Below are positions 1-11,576 of a stretch of 64,000 nt of DNA, piece after piece (the stretch's first letter is position 1; the number at the start of each line of letters is the position of its first letter). The DNA is from Strigops habroptila (taxonomy: Eukaryota > Chordata > Aves > Psittaciformes > Psittacidae). The stretch is taken from contig NC_044279.2 of the NCBI RefSeq assembly GCF_004027225.2, positions 51,794,744-51,858,743 on the forward strand, given 5' to 3'. The notes under the pieces are model-generated. The model was not told where the DNA came from, did not search any database, and saw only the letters and a list, made by a program, of their open reading frames with translations. Position numbers and translations under genes: made by a program.

Positions 1-1859
1 GTTTGGGTTTTTTTACAGCTGCCTTGCATTTCTCCAAATTGTGTCTTTCCTGATGTCACTCCTAACCTCCAGTCCCTAAATTTGTGTCACAACATACTCC
101 CTGCATCTCTGTGATTTTTCTCATGTCACTGTGCACATTTCTAAAGAACAGACTACGTATTACAGAGCAAACAATGTGATTGTTTAGACACCAGTCTCAA
201 ACTTGCAAATGCTTTCATGTGGATAAATAGCAAAGTTTGAGGAGTGATAAAACCATAGCACTTTCTGGGAGACAAGGACTGGCCAGGTGTGTGAGTGACA
301 GGCTAGTTTGCTGCAAACCCTGAGCTGCTCCAGAGAACAAGGAGCTTGCCTTTCCTTGGATGCTCTCACTTTCACATTCTATTCATGGACAGTTATCTAT
401 CAAACAGAATGAGAATCAAGCTGTACCGCATTCAGTGTGTACAGAGGAGAAACAAACCTGGTAAGGACTCTGCATTTCCTGGGCTTGACTCCAACCACAG
501 AGAAAACTCAATGTAAAGAGCTTAGGTGCCTCTGCACTGGGACAAACTCTGCCTGAAGAAAGATACTCAGGAAGGATAGAAACTCTGTGGTGGAGGCAGC
601 CAAGAAAAGCACACCAAATTTTCTTCAAGGAAGCAGGTAATGGCAGTTTTTGTGATGAACACTTTTTCAGACAGATTTCCCCAGCTATTTTGCATGATTT
701 TTTTTTTTTTTAAGTCATACATTCACCAAGCAGAGGTAGTACAACTAATACCAACTTTACAAATCACTGCTGTATAAACGAGTCTGAGATGATGGAGTTC
801 AGCTAACTGCTTGGCTAACACCAACATGCCGTGCCTTGCTGGCCCAGCATCATGCTGCTGGTGAGGACATGACAGGCAATTGTCTTGATCGCAAGATATT
901 AAGCAGCCAATTCAAGACTGGCAACTGAACAGGGTTCAGCACCACCATACTGCCTTTCCTTTCAGCATTGCTTGTAAAATTTCTTCTATGTCGTATCCCT
1001 TCTCTGCTTCTACTCTGACAGTTTCCGAAGCTGCAGAAAATAAAGAATACAAATGGAAGTTTGTTATATACCAGAAGCTATATAAAGGTATGATATACCA
1101 GATGTACTTATAAAGTCAATTATTTAAAAAGGGAACTGAAGAGACTGTGCACATGCATGTGTCTGTGTGTGTGAGTGAGCATGATGCAGCAGTTGCATCT
1201 CAGCCCTCTACTTCCATCCTGCTGTTGGAGGCTACAGTCTCCATGGCTGCATTCTGTAAGCCAAATGGAATGATTATAAGAGGTGAAGAGCTGCTGTCTA
1301 CTAAGTCATTAGTAAAGGGGAGAAGACGCCAAAGAAAACTCACACTCCATCGTCCAAGTTGAAAGAAATATAATAAATACAGAGTGAAAAGCAATTTGGG
1401 ATTCTGAATTATTTGGATACTCAGAATCCATAGGAATTCAGTATCATGGGTAAAAATGATAGCGAACAACTCATAACGTTTATAATGTAACTACTCCCTT
1501 ATTAAATGACATTGCCATTGGAACATTCCTGAACGTAAACATCTTAATTTATGCAATAAATATTGAAAACAAATGTATTTGTGACCTTTAAAATTAGACC
1601 TACTGGATCTGTGAGAATTAAAGCATATATATATATAAAGCATATATATATAAGCACCACCTTTGTGCTGAGCTAAAGGTACGTATTTTTTTTGTACGTC
1701 TTTATTTCCTTAGGAGAGAAATGCCTAGAAAAGGTTTTTGTGAGAAAAAGACTTTTGTTCCCCATAAGGCAGCAAGACTGGGGGGAACCACCCAAACAAC
1801 TAAGTGCAATCGTGTTCTAATTTCTGGCTTGCTTATTCATGAAGTCATCGTAATTAAGA
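1..1859. other. Intergenic DNA, no gene recognised
   Basis: Only short, unconvincing open frames on both strands. It holds a poly-T run near 698-711 and a short TA-rich microsatellite near 1624-1652. The right part lies just downstream of the AKAP3-like pseudogene on the minus strand, so a relic of its last codons or 3' UTR could be here, but I could not align it. Confidence 0.5.
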
Positions 1860-3520
1860 AGTAGATATGTCTGCCTAAGAGGCAATCATCCACTGCAAGA
1901 GGGCTCAGAGCTGTTACACACATTTTCAGAAGGATTCTGATTCACCACTACCACCCTGTGTCCTGATACAGTCCTTTCCTGGATCCAGCCATGGAGCCAG
2001 CAGTTGCCATGCCCTTAGAGCATATTGATCCTCCCTGCTCCCTGATGGCCAGAAGGGACTCAGGGCTGCTGTATTTAACTATCATAAGGCACAGCTTTAG
2101 CACTGTATCCACCAGACTGCCAGTAAACTGCGTGTTGCTGCTGCCTTCTCTGCTCAGACTGAGCAGAGATCAACTGATCCGGAAGCATTTTAGTCAGTCC
2201 AGATATGGCCTCTTCACAGGATTGCTCAGCGTCTGAGAGGCCAATATGTCCCTTAGTATTTTTGCCAGTATTTTGGTTTGTTTCATCAACAACCAGATTT
2301 CTAGGCTGACCTTCTACTTTGCAAACAAAACCCCTCTTCTATTTATGTTTATTAACTTCTGGATTAGCATTAATGTACCACTGGACACAACATTTTTGGG
2401 CTTCTGCCTTTCAGTGTCTGACTCATGTGAATCTGGTTCGTCGGCTTCTTTTGATAGATCCTGACATCCTTCTGAAAATGTTTGGAAGGTGGGATCATGA
2501 CACCTCTGTAATAACAACCCCAAAACAGTGGGAGCTGTGTTGCTAGCATTGCTGCTTTCTGTCACTTTCTTATTGGCATTCTTCTGCTAGATTAGATGAC
2601 AATTTGTGGACAATAACGCAATCACAATCAAGCCCATGAACCTGGTGACATTTTGGCAGCCCTTGCTTAATAATGTGGTTACCCACTGCATCCATACAGG
2701 TAATTTCTTTTTCTTTTGGCACTATTTCAGTCCTTGTTGCTGCAGACCTCAATTCTGAGCCTTTGTATCTGTTCTTGAACCTGTCTTCACAGAGGCATAT
2801 GCTAGATGTTATCTCCTCCAGGTTTTTGCACTATCCAGGTAGAATGAAAACGATTCAACATGGCTTGTGCAGTTTCTGCAGTCTTATGACTGCCTAGGAT
2901 GAATGACTTGGCTTTGTTTTGATGAAACAAAATTGCAATTAGTCAAGAGCTTGCCTGCTATGTCACGTACGTTTTTCATACAGGAGTCTATTAAGCCTGA
3001 AACTGAGGCCTTCAGTAACAAGTTTTCAGCATAATACAAACTATATTTGAGTCATTTGCCTGACCTTCCATGGTTTTCATGGTTTTCATAACCATGACTT
3101 AAACCACATTATTGGCATAAATTAGGATCTCTTTGCTTAAAATACTTGCAAATTCATCTTGGCCAAAACGTTTTTGTGATGGCTTTTTCCTTCTCCTGGT
3201 GTCCTACCCTTCTCTTTTGGATAAGTTAATTTATATGGGAAGACTGGTTTATTTTTTTACAAAAAAATGTCATCTTGGAAGGTGGACTCTCTTCATACTT
3301 AGTTTCTTTCGTATTGACATGAGTAACATTTGCTGATGGATTATTTTTATCTTTATTTATGCCCAGTCCAACAGACTTATGACTAAGCTTTCCAAGAACA
3401 GCAAAACATGGGTCACGGCCATCTCGCTTTTCACTAATCTGTTTATGTGCCATTGCAATGGCAAGGTTAGAGAGTCTGTCAGCGTAAAAGGAAGCCTCTT
3501 CTAGTTCTCACTTGCCTTCA
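1860..3520 (-). pseudogene. AKAP3: AKAP3-like (sperm A-kinase anchoring protein) pseudogene
   Basis: Read on the minus strand, scattered segments match AKAP3/AKAP4 in the right order: SFYADRLSNLAIAMAHKQ (about 3500-3440), PPSKMTFF (about 3270), LIYANNVV followed by a stop (about 3125-3100), SGLIDSCMKNV (about 3020-2985), GNHIIKQGL (2683-2657), LMLIQKL (2373-2353), VLKLCLMIVKYS (2103-2068) and LQWMIAS (about 1900-1880). AKAP3 anchors PKA through RII subunits in the sperm fibrous sheath. The frame is broken repeatedly: TGA at 3510-3508, TAA at 3101-3099, a frame change between about 3090 and 3020, TAA near 2570 and TAG near 1877. No open piece exceeds about 83 codons. The N-terminal exons were not found. 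Position and strand match mammalian AKAP3 upstream of NDUFA9, so I favour AKAP3 over AKAP4. Family matching is from memory, not a search. Confidence 0.8.
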
Positions 3521-3524
3521 AGCA

Positions 3525-6500
3525 GTGGCCTCATCCTCTGTGCCCTCTGGCTCCTTTGGATTTGGACTGGTTTTCATGCTCAAGTGAAAATCTTTCAGTG
3601 GAAAAAACATTATTTGTCCATGGCCTCTTCTTCTTTCTACCTATTTTTCCTCTTACCTGTTTTTTATTTTTTAATTTCTAGAATTCTTAGAAATGGGATT
3701 TTACAGTTATCCCATATCTGGTTTCTCTTTAAAGCTATTGCAAACAGTGCACAACACAGAGTTTTGCTTTTTTTTCCCCCCATCAATCTTTGTATCAGCA
3801 CTTGTAAGTTAAACAAAGCCCAAACATTCTGTTAAACTCAGGGTATGCAGCTACATGAATCTGAAGAGATACAACATTAGTGTCAAAGAATGTTCAGTCA
3901 AAATTCTGAACATGTGATCATTATGCAGAGAATGCAGACTGAACTATATATGCTTCTAGAACTAGTCCCTGTTGACATCCAAGTCCTCATATACAGGAAA
4001 TGAACCTTTATAGTTACCCTGAGAAACCAGAGCACCTTTGCTAAGCAGTTTGAAAGAGCTAGTCTAGACCTACCCAGGCCTAGCTTCAACTCAAAATTAC
4101 TTGGTTTGAATTTACACACTGAATATCAATTCAAATACTCCTGGCTTATGCCAAGGATAACGTTATTTAGCACTGAGGAACACGGTCTGAAAAAGTATGC
4201 AATGGTTTACTTTGGCTGATAAGAAAACATGTATATGTAAGATGAGGAATTCTACATCTCAGTTCTCTGCACGTGCTTACCCAATTTACAGTTAAAGACA
4301 CTGAAGAATTGTGCTTTCCCTTATTTAGACAACAAATTCCTTACTGCAAAGCAGCAGTAACTACCATATCTAAGCATCAGTCCTACATTCAAGGGACGGC
4401 AGTCCTAGATATAAGCAGTGAGAAGAATCCAAAGTTGTGTTGCACATGTACAAACATTTGGTATTTAGTAGCACAGAATGCTCTTCTTATTAGCAAATTT
4501 AACAAGGAAAGGTGTAACTTTCTTAAAAATACTTCATCATACACAATCCTCTTCCTTGCTTCCTTGGGTGCTTTTTATACCTGCAGATGCATATATGAAA
4601 TAATTAGAAGAAACATGTTTCTTACTGTCCAATTCTGTTCTGTCTGACCACCAAGAATATAACGATCCACTTCACAGAGCTCTCTGGCTCTGCAGCCAGT
4701 CAATATTATCAGATATCAATGAGCTAAAAAAATAAAAACCCAAGAAAGGCATGTATATGAAAAAAAAAAAAAAAGTATTTGTAGTACGTAGTGAGTTGTG
4801 GAAATACAAAGTTTTCAATTTTTCATCAGAGAAAAGTCAGAATTTAATGTGGTAGCTTTATATTTTATTTGCATTTATGGACAGACTCAAACACTGAAAA
4901 TGGGATTTTTCAGAGTAAATGAAGGTCTTCCAAAAACCTCTGTCTGAATGAAAATACAAGTATCAAAAATAAAAGCAGCTTTTGTAGCTTGAGTTTGACT
5001 TTTTAAAATTCATGTGAGTGAGTATATTACACACAGATTTCTAATGGAGTAGAAAGTTATAATTTCATGCCTTCGCTCCAGAAAATGCCTCTTGCTTATT
5101 CTGGAGATGATCTCTATTTAAATGAAGTTTTTGAAACAACTTCTCTTTTTGTGCCTGTAACAGGCTGGAAAATTGTGATGTTCCTCAGCTTTTCCACAAA
5201 AAAATCCTGTAAGCAGTCATATATAACTAGACCATAAAAAGGACAAAAATTGTTTTTAAGATATCTTTGTGGATGGCAACACTAGCACTCTGCTTTTGCT
5301 AATTTTTATCTTTACTAGGGGTGTCACAATGCATTTGAGAACAACATATATCAAATGCAGCAATATTATCTGTATTTGGAAAATCTTGTTAGCTGCTGAA
5401 ATAGTAAATGAAGAGTCTGAAAGAGAAAGGGAGCAAAACAAGAACCTATCAAATTCTTTCTTGTTTTCATTTGGTAGAAAGTGACATTTTAGATAGAGAT
5501 AATCTGCTGGGTTTAACTGGGCTCTCATTTAGTCCATGGGTATGAATTTGCTGAAGCAACATAGTCTGTAAGTCTAGCCTTGTGCACACTGAGGTATCCA
5601 TCTACCTTCCCAGGTGCATAAGCAGTAGCTTTGACATGTGCTGCTTGAAAATCAATTTCTGCAGAGAGAGCATCCACTTTATTAAACATTATGATAGTCT
5701 CTTCCTTTTGTACCATGCATAATTCAAATGCCAACTGCCTTTCAGGCTATATAAAATACTTTTTCCTCAATATCTTATGTTCGTCTTTCTCTGAAAGAAT
5801 TTTCTAGGTGGTTTTTTTTTTTTTTTGGTAGGTTCTTTCTTTTTTTTTTTTTTTTCATTTTCTATATAAACTAACCTGTAACAATTGCATTTATGGCAAA
5901 GTATAAACCAAAATATAATTAACTGAACAGACATTATATCACTAGCGTTATTCAACAGTGCTGAGAAAGAGCTGGGCTCCAAAGTTTTAAATGCTCCAAA
6001 TCCTTCAAAGTCTTATGCAGATCGTTAATTTTATAGTTTTGAAGATTTTCTGTTGATTTCAGAGAGCCTGTCCACCAAGGGTACTTGGGCAAATGTTCAT
6101 GTTTGAAAGAGAATGCATTCACGTAACACAAGCTGTCCTGTCCTACTGCACTTAATGAAATATAATTTTTTAAAAATACCACATAATGCCCTACAAATTC
6201 TAGTGTGCAGCACTATCGCTGGCAAATTTGGATTAATTCTATCACAACCGCTTGGCTATCAATACATGAAATAGAGTAAGGTTGATGACTGCACAGTTGT
6301 TCTCTTTTCCACAGATGTCTTTCACTTATATAATGTTAGAAAAAACACCTAATATTACCAACAGTAGCCATGAGGGGTATTTGAGTTTTCTATCAAGTAT
6401 TTTGTGCATTTGACATACATTTGGATTGCTTTTTCAATTATATCATCTTCTCACACAATTTCCTACTTTGATTGCTCCATATTGCTAGAGGTTGGACAAA

Positions 6501-8335
6501 ATGCTTACAGCTTGTATTACAAAATCCTGATATGGAAATCTCAAGAACATATATAGGAGCAGTCATTTTTTTACTAATTTTACTTTGGAATTTACTAATT
6601 TTCAAGTTGATTGTGTAATTTAAAATAAGAAAAAAAAAAAAACCCAGCTCAATTCATTCCACTCAGCTTACCTTCAGCATCCTACCTTGCTGAAAAGCAA
6701 AGAGGACCAAGAATAACAGTTCTGTCAGTGAAATTCAGCAAGAGGATAAATGGGAATGGGAAGCCTCAGGGATATTTTCCTGCCATTGAACCTAACTGTA
6801 AAGGAAGATTCATTCACTCCAGAAAGTGAATCTGTCATCAGATAAGGCAATTGGTGCTGTCTGAGGAAGAGCTGCTGGAAACTAAGATTTACAGATCACA
6901 GACGACATAAAGAGATGCATTTTGATAACTGAGGCAACGTTTTACACAGATCCTGGGTGTGACTGATCACTGAGCCCCTACAATGGAAAAAGCCTCTGAA
7001 GGGAGGCATGCTCTCAGGGGCAGTGTGCTCATGAAGCTCAGGGAAGAATGCATGGGGTGACGGACCACAGCTGTTGCACAGGAACCTGAACTTCCCTTGA
7101 CGCAAACAGGACCTTCAGCTGCATGAATCAACCCCTGTAGGACTGCTCATTCCTGGATTAAACACAAGTGAAAATGTCTTGCTTCCAGACCAGGAATGTC
7201 TTGCTTAGCCAGACCAGGATGAGGAGTGCATACATGAGAAACCTCTTTGAAATAGTTCTGGACTAGTCACTTCTGAGACTTTTCACCAGAGTCCTCCTTG
7301 TCCTGTGCCTAAGCTGGCTTCAAACCACGTATGACTTCCCAACAGCAGAGGATGCCCACCATCATGATAGTGAGCATGTTACAGAGACACATGATGAGAA
7401 ATATATTTGTATTATGACTCAGCTGTCTTCTGCACTTACTATAGTCTGCTAAGTGTAATTCGTATTCTGATTTATGTACATTGCTGTACCATTCTGCTGA
7501 ATCAAAACCCTATGTAACGTCAAATAATTTCACTAAGTAAATCCGGTATTAAATATTAACAACCCTCACTACACCCACCACCAAGTGTGGAATATCCAAC
7601 AGCACCTAATTAGGGAGTATTGGACTCTGACACTGGGTCAGATGTGCCGAGTAAGATCCAGGACAGCGCAAGGATTAGCTTACATCCAAGATCTACTGGA
7701 AGGACAAAGGAAGTAGGTGCTCACCGCTTTCCCTGGGGTTGCCACTGGAGTAAAAAGTAGCCACAAATTCACACTGGTGGTGTAACAATGCTGTAGGCAA
7801 CCCCTGTTCCCTCTGCACCTTGATGTGAGTTCCAGGAGATGTGGTTGCTGCGAGACCTCACCACCTTCTTCCTATGATGCATTTGTCCCAGGGGCCCCAC
7901 ACATGGGTGTAACATCAGTTTCAACTGAGGCTGAATTTAACCCGCTGCAGCTTTTAGTTTATCTAAGAACAAGCTTTTATTGACAGCACTAAAATATTTT
8001 GTTTATGTAAGTCTTAACATGAGATGGTCACATCTGTTTTTCCCAAAGTTATTTATTGTTGTATACTATGAGAAAGACAATTTGTGGGGAGACTGGAATA
8101 ACTTAGAATACCACTATCAGAAGGATAAAGAAAAAAATAACTAATAAACGACTAAAAAATAAAACCCCAAACAGAAAGGATTTTATAAAAGTTATAATTC
8201 TATATAAACTATATTATATACGTATTTTATATATAATTCTATAAATTCAGAGGAAGCTGAAGGATTGGGCTAATAACCAAAAATATGCTACCTATAGCAA
8301 ATAAAGTTAACCAATAACAATATTATCAATACTTC
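3525..8335. other. Intergenic DNA, no gene recognised
   Basis: AT-rich sequence with short open frames that carry no recognisable domain. It includes A/T homopolymers near 4759-4775, 5812-5826, 5839-5856 and 6629-6643. I looked for the missing N-terminal AKAP3 segment on the minus strand between 3.5 and 4.7 kb and did not find it. Confidence 0.5.
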
Positions 8336-8339
8336 ATTC

Positions 8340-8540
8340 TAACACAGTGCTTTTCATTAGTATATTTCTGAGCGTTTCACAAAGCAGGCATCATTATTCC
8401 ATCGTATGGATGGAGAAGCTGTGACAATGTGACGTGACTTCCCTATGTCACGCAGCAGACCAGCAGCAACACTGGGAACATGTCCTTGGTCTTTTGAGTG
8501 CTAACCCTGTGCTTGATCCACTGTCAATGCTGTGATCCCC
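8340..8540 (+). repeat. MIR-like ancient SINE fragment
   Basis: The order of landmarks resembles an amniote MIR-type SINE core: a gagcgtttcacaaag-like stretch, then a cattattccat...gatggagaagctgtgac segment, tgacttccctatgtcacgcagcagacc, and finally a gtgctaaccctgtgcttgatccact tail. Divergence is high, as expected for an old element. Assignment is by eye only. Confidence 0.5.
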
Positions 8541-8875
8541 TTCTGCCATCTACAGTATATAGTCTAGCTTCATCTAAGTCAAGTTCATAAGTAGCATCAC
8601 AGGAAACAGTCTATCACACAGAGATCTCTGCAGCATATGTCTGTTTTCCTGCACTCAGAAATGGCTTTCATTCTGATTCATGCAGTGCCTTAATTGCAGC
8701 ATGAGAAGTTAACACATTGAGGAAATTACCTAACATTTTACAAACCAAACACTGCTCAGGAGTTAGCAAACGGAACAGATGCAAGGTATGATGAAGTAGA
8801 TGCAATACTGCATGCACAGAGCAGAGCTACTTCCTGCCTTCCACCCTGCACCCCTCCTGGCTGCTGGCCTAAGCC

Positions 8876-9039
8876 ACCCAAACACCTTGGCAGGGAAACC
8901 CAGAGCAAAAAGGAAGAAGGAGTTTTTGGAGGAAGGAGAATATCTGCTGGCTGCTCTACCCAAACACCTTGGCAGAGAAACCCAGAGCAAAAAGGAAGAA
9001 GGAGTTTTCGGAGGAAGGAGAATATCTGCTGGCTGCTCT
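8876..9039. repeat. Tandem duplication, two 82-bp units
   Basis: Bases 8876-8957 and 8958-9039 are almost identical, with only a few substitutions (for example cagggaaa versus cagagaaa, and tttttgg versus ttttcgg). The unit length is not a multiple of three, so the open frames running through it on both strands are unlikely to be coding. Confidence 0.9.
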
Positions 9040-11200
9040 TCACACACCTCTTGAAGAGGCCACATTATGGACAAATGAGACTATGGCAAGGGGAAATCTC
9101 AAAAGCGAACAGTGTAGAGACGTTTCTTAAACCTCTGAAACATCCAGATGAATTCAAAGGATGGTAAAATCAGACAGCAAATGGGGATTCCAGGTATGAA
9201 CTCTCAGTCTTGTTTATCCCGTACATGCACTGAATCATCTGAAGAATCGACTGGACTTTCCAGCACCAGTGTGTTTGTTGGGCCCAGAGAGTTTTCAGTG
9301 ATGGTTTTATAACTAAGCAGTTTGGGTTGTTCCCACCAGACAGGCTCTTTGGTCTCCTGCTTATCTTGCTCCAGCAAGAAAGCAGAGTGACATCAGTACT
9401 TCCATAACAACAGTAAGGCCACAAGGAGACCAAGGGTGCAGGCAGGGTTGCGTGGAAACTGAGGCATGCCATTCATACCTGCCTGCCCTTAAAGTCAGCA
9501 TTTGCAACTAAGCCTGCTGTTCCCAGATGTGGGAGATGTGAGAGATGCCAGAAACACACAGCACGGGACTCTTAATAAATCCTCACACATTTTAGGTGAT
9601 TAGTAGCCCTGAGGCTGCTTTTAGATGTTTCGCTCTAACTTCCCTGGGATTCAAATACACTGAGATAGTCCTTAATCAGCAATATGATGCTCCAAATTGT
9701 TCCAAATCAAATTCACCTCCTTGTATATTGCACATTTAACCCAGTTACCTTGTAATTGGAGCTGTAACGAGTTGGATGTGTCCATTATCTTACTGGGGTT
9801 TTTTATGATTACATCACCATAAGACATAAGCATCTCTGGTCAACTAGTACATCTTATCCCCACAATAGCACTGCTGAAATAGGAAAATATTATTTTAGAA
9901 ATGGAGAGTGGAAGCCATACAGCTCTGGTTCATCTCTCCTAAAATCAGTGGGTGACAAGCATAGAGCAGAAGATACATCTCCTGATTTATGGTCCTTTGC
10001 CTTCTAGTCCTTCTCTAGTCCTAGCTTAGAATTTGTTATAAAATCACTTCGCCTGGACATTTATGTCACTTTGCAGAACAATTAAGGGTCAAGACCCCAC
10101 AGCAAGAGGTTCTGACTTGGATCAAGATGTGCGTGTGAGATGCAGGAATTGGATAGACACTTTCACATAGCTGTGTGCTACCAGCTTTTTTGTACTGTGT
10201 CTAAGCACAGCCATACAAACTGGACTCCCCGAAGGTGCCGAGCCAGCCTGGGCTGCTCAGAAAAGCTGTGATGAGATCATCAGGCATGATGAAGGTGGAA
10301 GGAGAAGGGGTGGGTAGGTAGTTTGGGGGTGGGAGAGAGGGGGCCTGCTGCTGTGGTTCTCAGCTACCAGCAAAAGGCGATGAGGATGTTTACTTTGGTG
10401 TGCATCTGGCTTGCACGTTAAAAAGCATGCTGTGGCTGAGAACTGGAGATGGTCAGAGTCCACAGAGAACCCAGAGTTTTGCCCGAAACCCCAAATCACC
10501 TGCTGTGCCACAGCTCTGGCAGAACTGCCACTTGTATTTGCGTCAGAAGTTGAGTTAAAATAGAGTATTTTGGAACCACTTCACATTGCCAGAAACCCTC
10601 CCCCGGCTGTTCTGCCTTTTACCGTGCTGACGTTTTAAAAATGTTTTGGTGAATATGAGCACCAGCCACAGTGGTGTAAGCCAGGTTACAAAAGAATGGC
10701 CATTTGTATTCCACTCAGACCAAAAAGCAATGGGAACCCATGGGAAAAACAAGGCTATAATAGTGCGAGTGGCAGATTTAGAGTGCCCTGTCTGTGAGCG
10801 TGATGCAACATTCACAGCAGCACTCGCTTTGGAGAGGAAGTCCCAGTGAAATGTTGGAGACTGAGGATGACAGAGAGAGTTAAGAATTTTTAGAGTGGTT
10901 GCATGGCTGTAATAGTAAAATTGTTTAATCCCTACTTAAGGCTAATTTAATGAGGCCAGGTAATTCAAGGCACAAGTTACTGGGAATGTTTTCAATCAGT
11001 CCAGCTCAGCAGTGGCCAAAGTTACTGTCATTTAATTGTAGGACTTGGCTCGTTTCCCACTAGACAGGCAACTGGAAGGAAGCGCAAGGACCTGTGAAGC
11101 ACCAGTTCCCCTAGAGATTAATCAGTATTTCACCTTGGCGGTTTCAAATGCACCTGCAATCATTGGGGTCATCCTCCCCTGAAATCCCTCTCTCGGCTGC
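9040..11200. other. Intergenic DNA upstream of NDUFA9, no gene recognised
   Basis: No exon-like stretch could be supported. Small open frames at 10257-10511, 10555-10815 and 10646-10849 overlap on opposite strands and show no domain. Confidence 0.5.
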
Positions 11201-11418
11201 TTCCATCCCACCCTCCAGACCAGAGTCCACCTCAAGTACCCCTCCCCCGCCGGTCCAACGCTGTGCACCCACCACACCGCATCCCGCCTCGCCCGGTCCC
11301 TCACGGGCCGGCTTAGCCCCAGGCCAGCACTCGGGGTTACGACTGCCGGCGGCACCGCCTGAGGGGGGAACCCGAGCGCGCCCCCGCCACATGGATGTGC
11401 GCTGCGGCGGACGTGCCC

Positions 11419-11428
11419 GCGCAGGCGC
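11419..11428. promoter_or_regulatory. NRF1-like site
   Basis: The sequence gcgcaggcgc differs by one base from the core palindrome GCGCATGCGC bound by NRF1, a known activator of nuclear genes for mitochondrial respiratory proteins. It lies about 90 bp upstream of the NDUFA9 start codon. Function is inferred from motif and context. Confidence 0.45.
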
Positions 11429-11515
11429 GCTCCCGCCGCCCAGTGAGTTGCGGGCGCGCTGGCGAGGTTTGTCCCTGTCCGTGTGCCGTCCGGCGCGAGG
11501 GTAGGTGGGTAAAAC

Positions 11516-11526
11516 AAGATGGCGGC
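11516..11526 (+). promoter_or_regulatory. YY1-like motif overlapping the NDUFA9 start codon
   Basis: The sequence aagatggcggc matches the strong YY1 consensus and contains the start ATG at 11519. The same bases give a good Kozak context, with A at -3 and G at +4. This arrangement is common in TATA-less housekeeping promoters whose transcription starts close to the start codon. Confidence 0.5.
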
Positions 11527-11576
11527 CGTGTCTCGCTGCGCTCGGACTCCCCGCGGCCTCTTGCTGCCAAGGGCAG
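11519..11576 (+). CDS. NDUFA9: NDUFA9 coding exon 1
   Basis: Residues 1-19 plus one base of codon 20. It encodes the start of the mitochondrial presequence ([19 protein letters not shown]). The donor is gtgagt. Intron 1 (11577-15543) shows no other exon-like feature; it has poly-T near 13021-13034 and 13869-13890. Confidence 0.9.

Noticed and set aside
8756..9074. Open frames on both strands through the 82-bp duplication, giving repeated peptides
   Set aside because: The unit is not a multiple of three, so the repeats appear in different frames, and no similarity to a known protein is evident.
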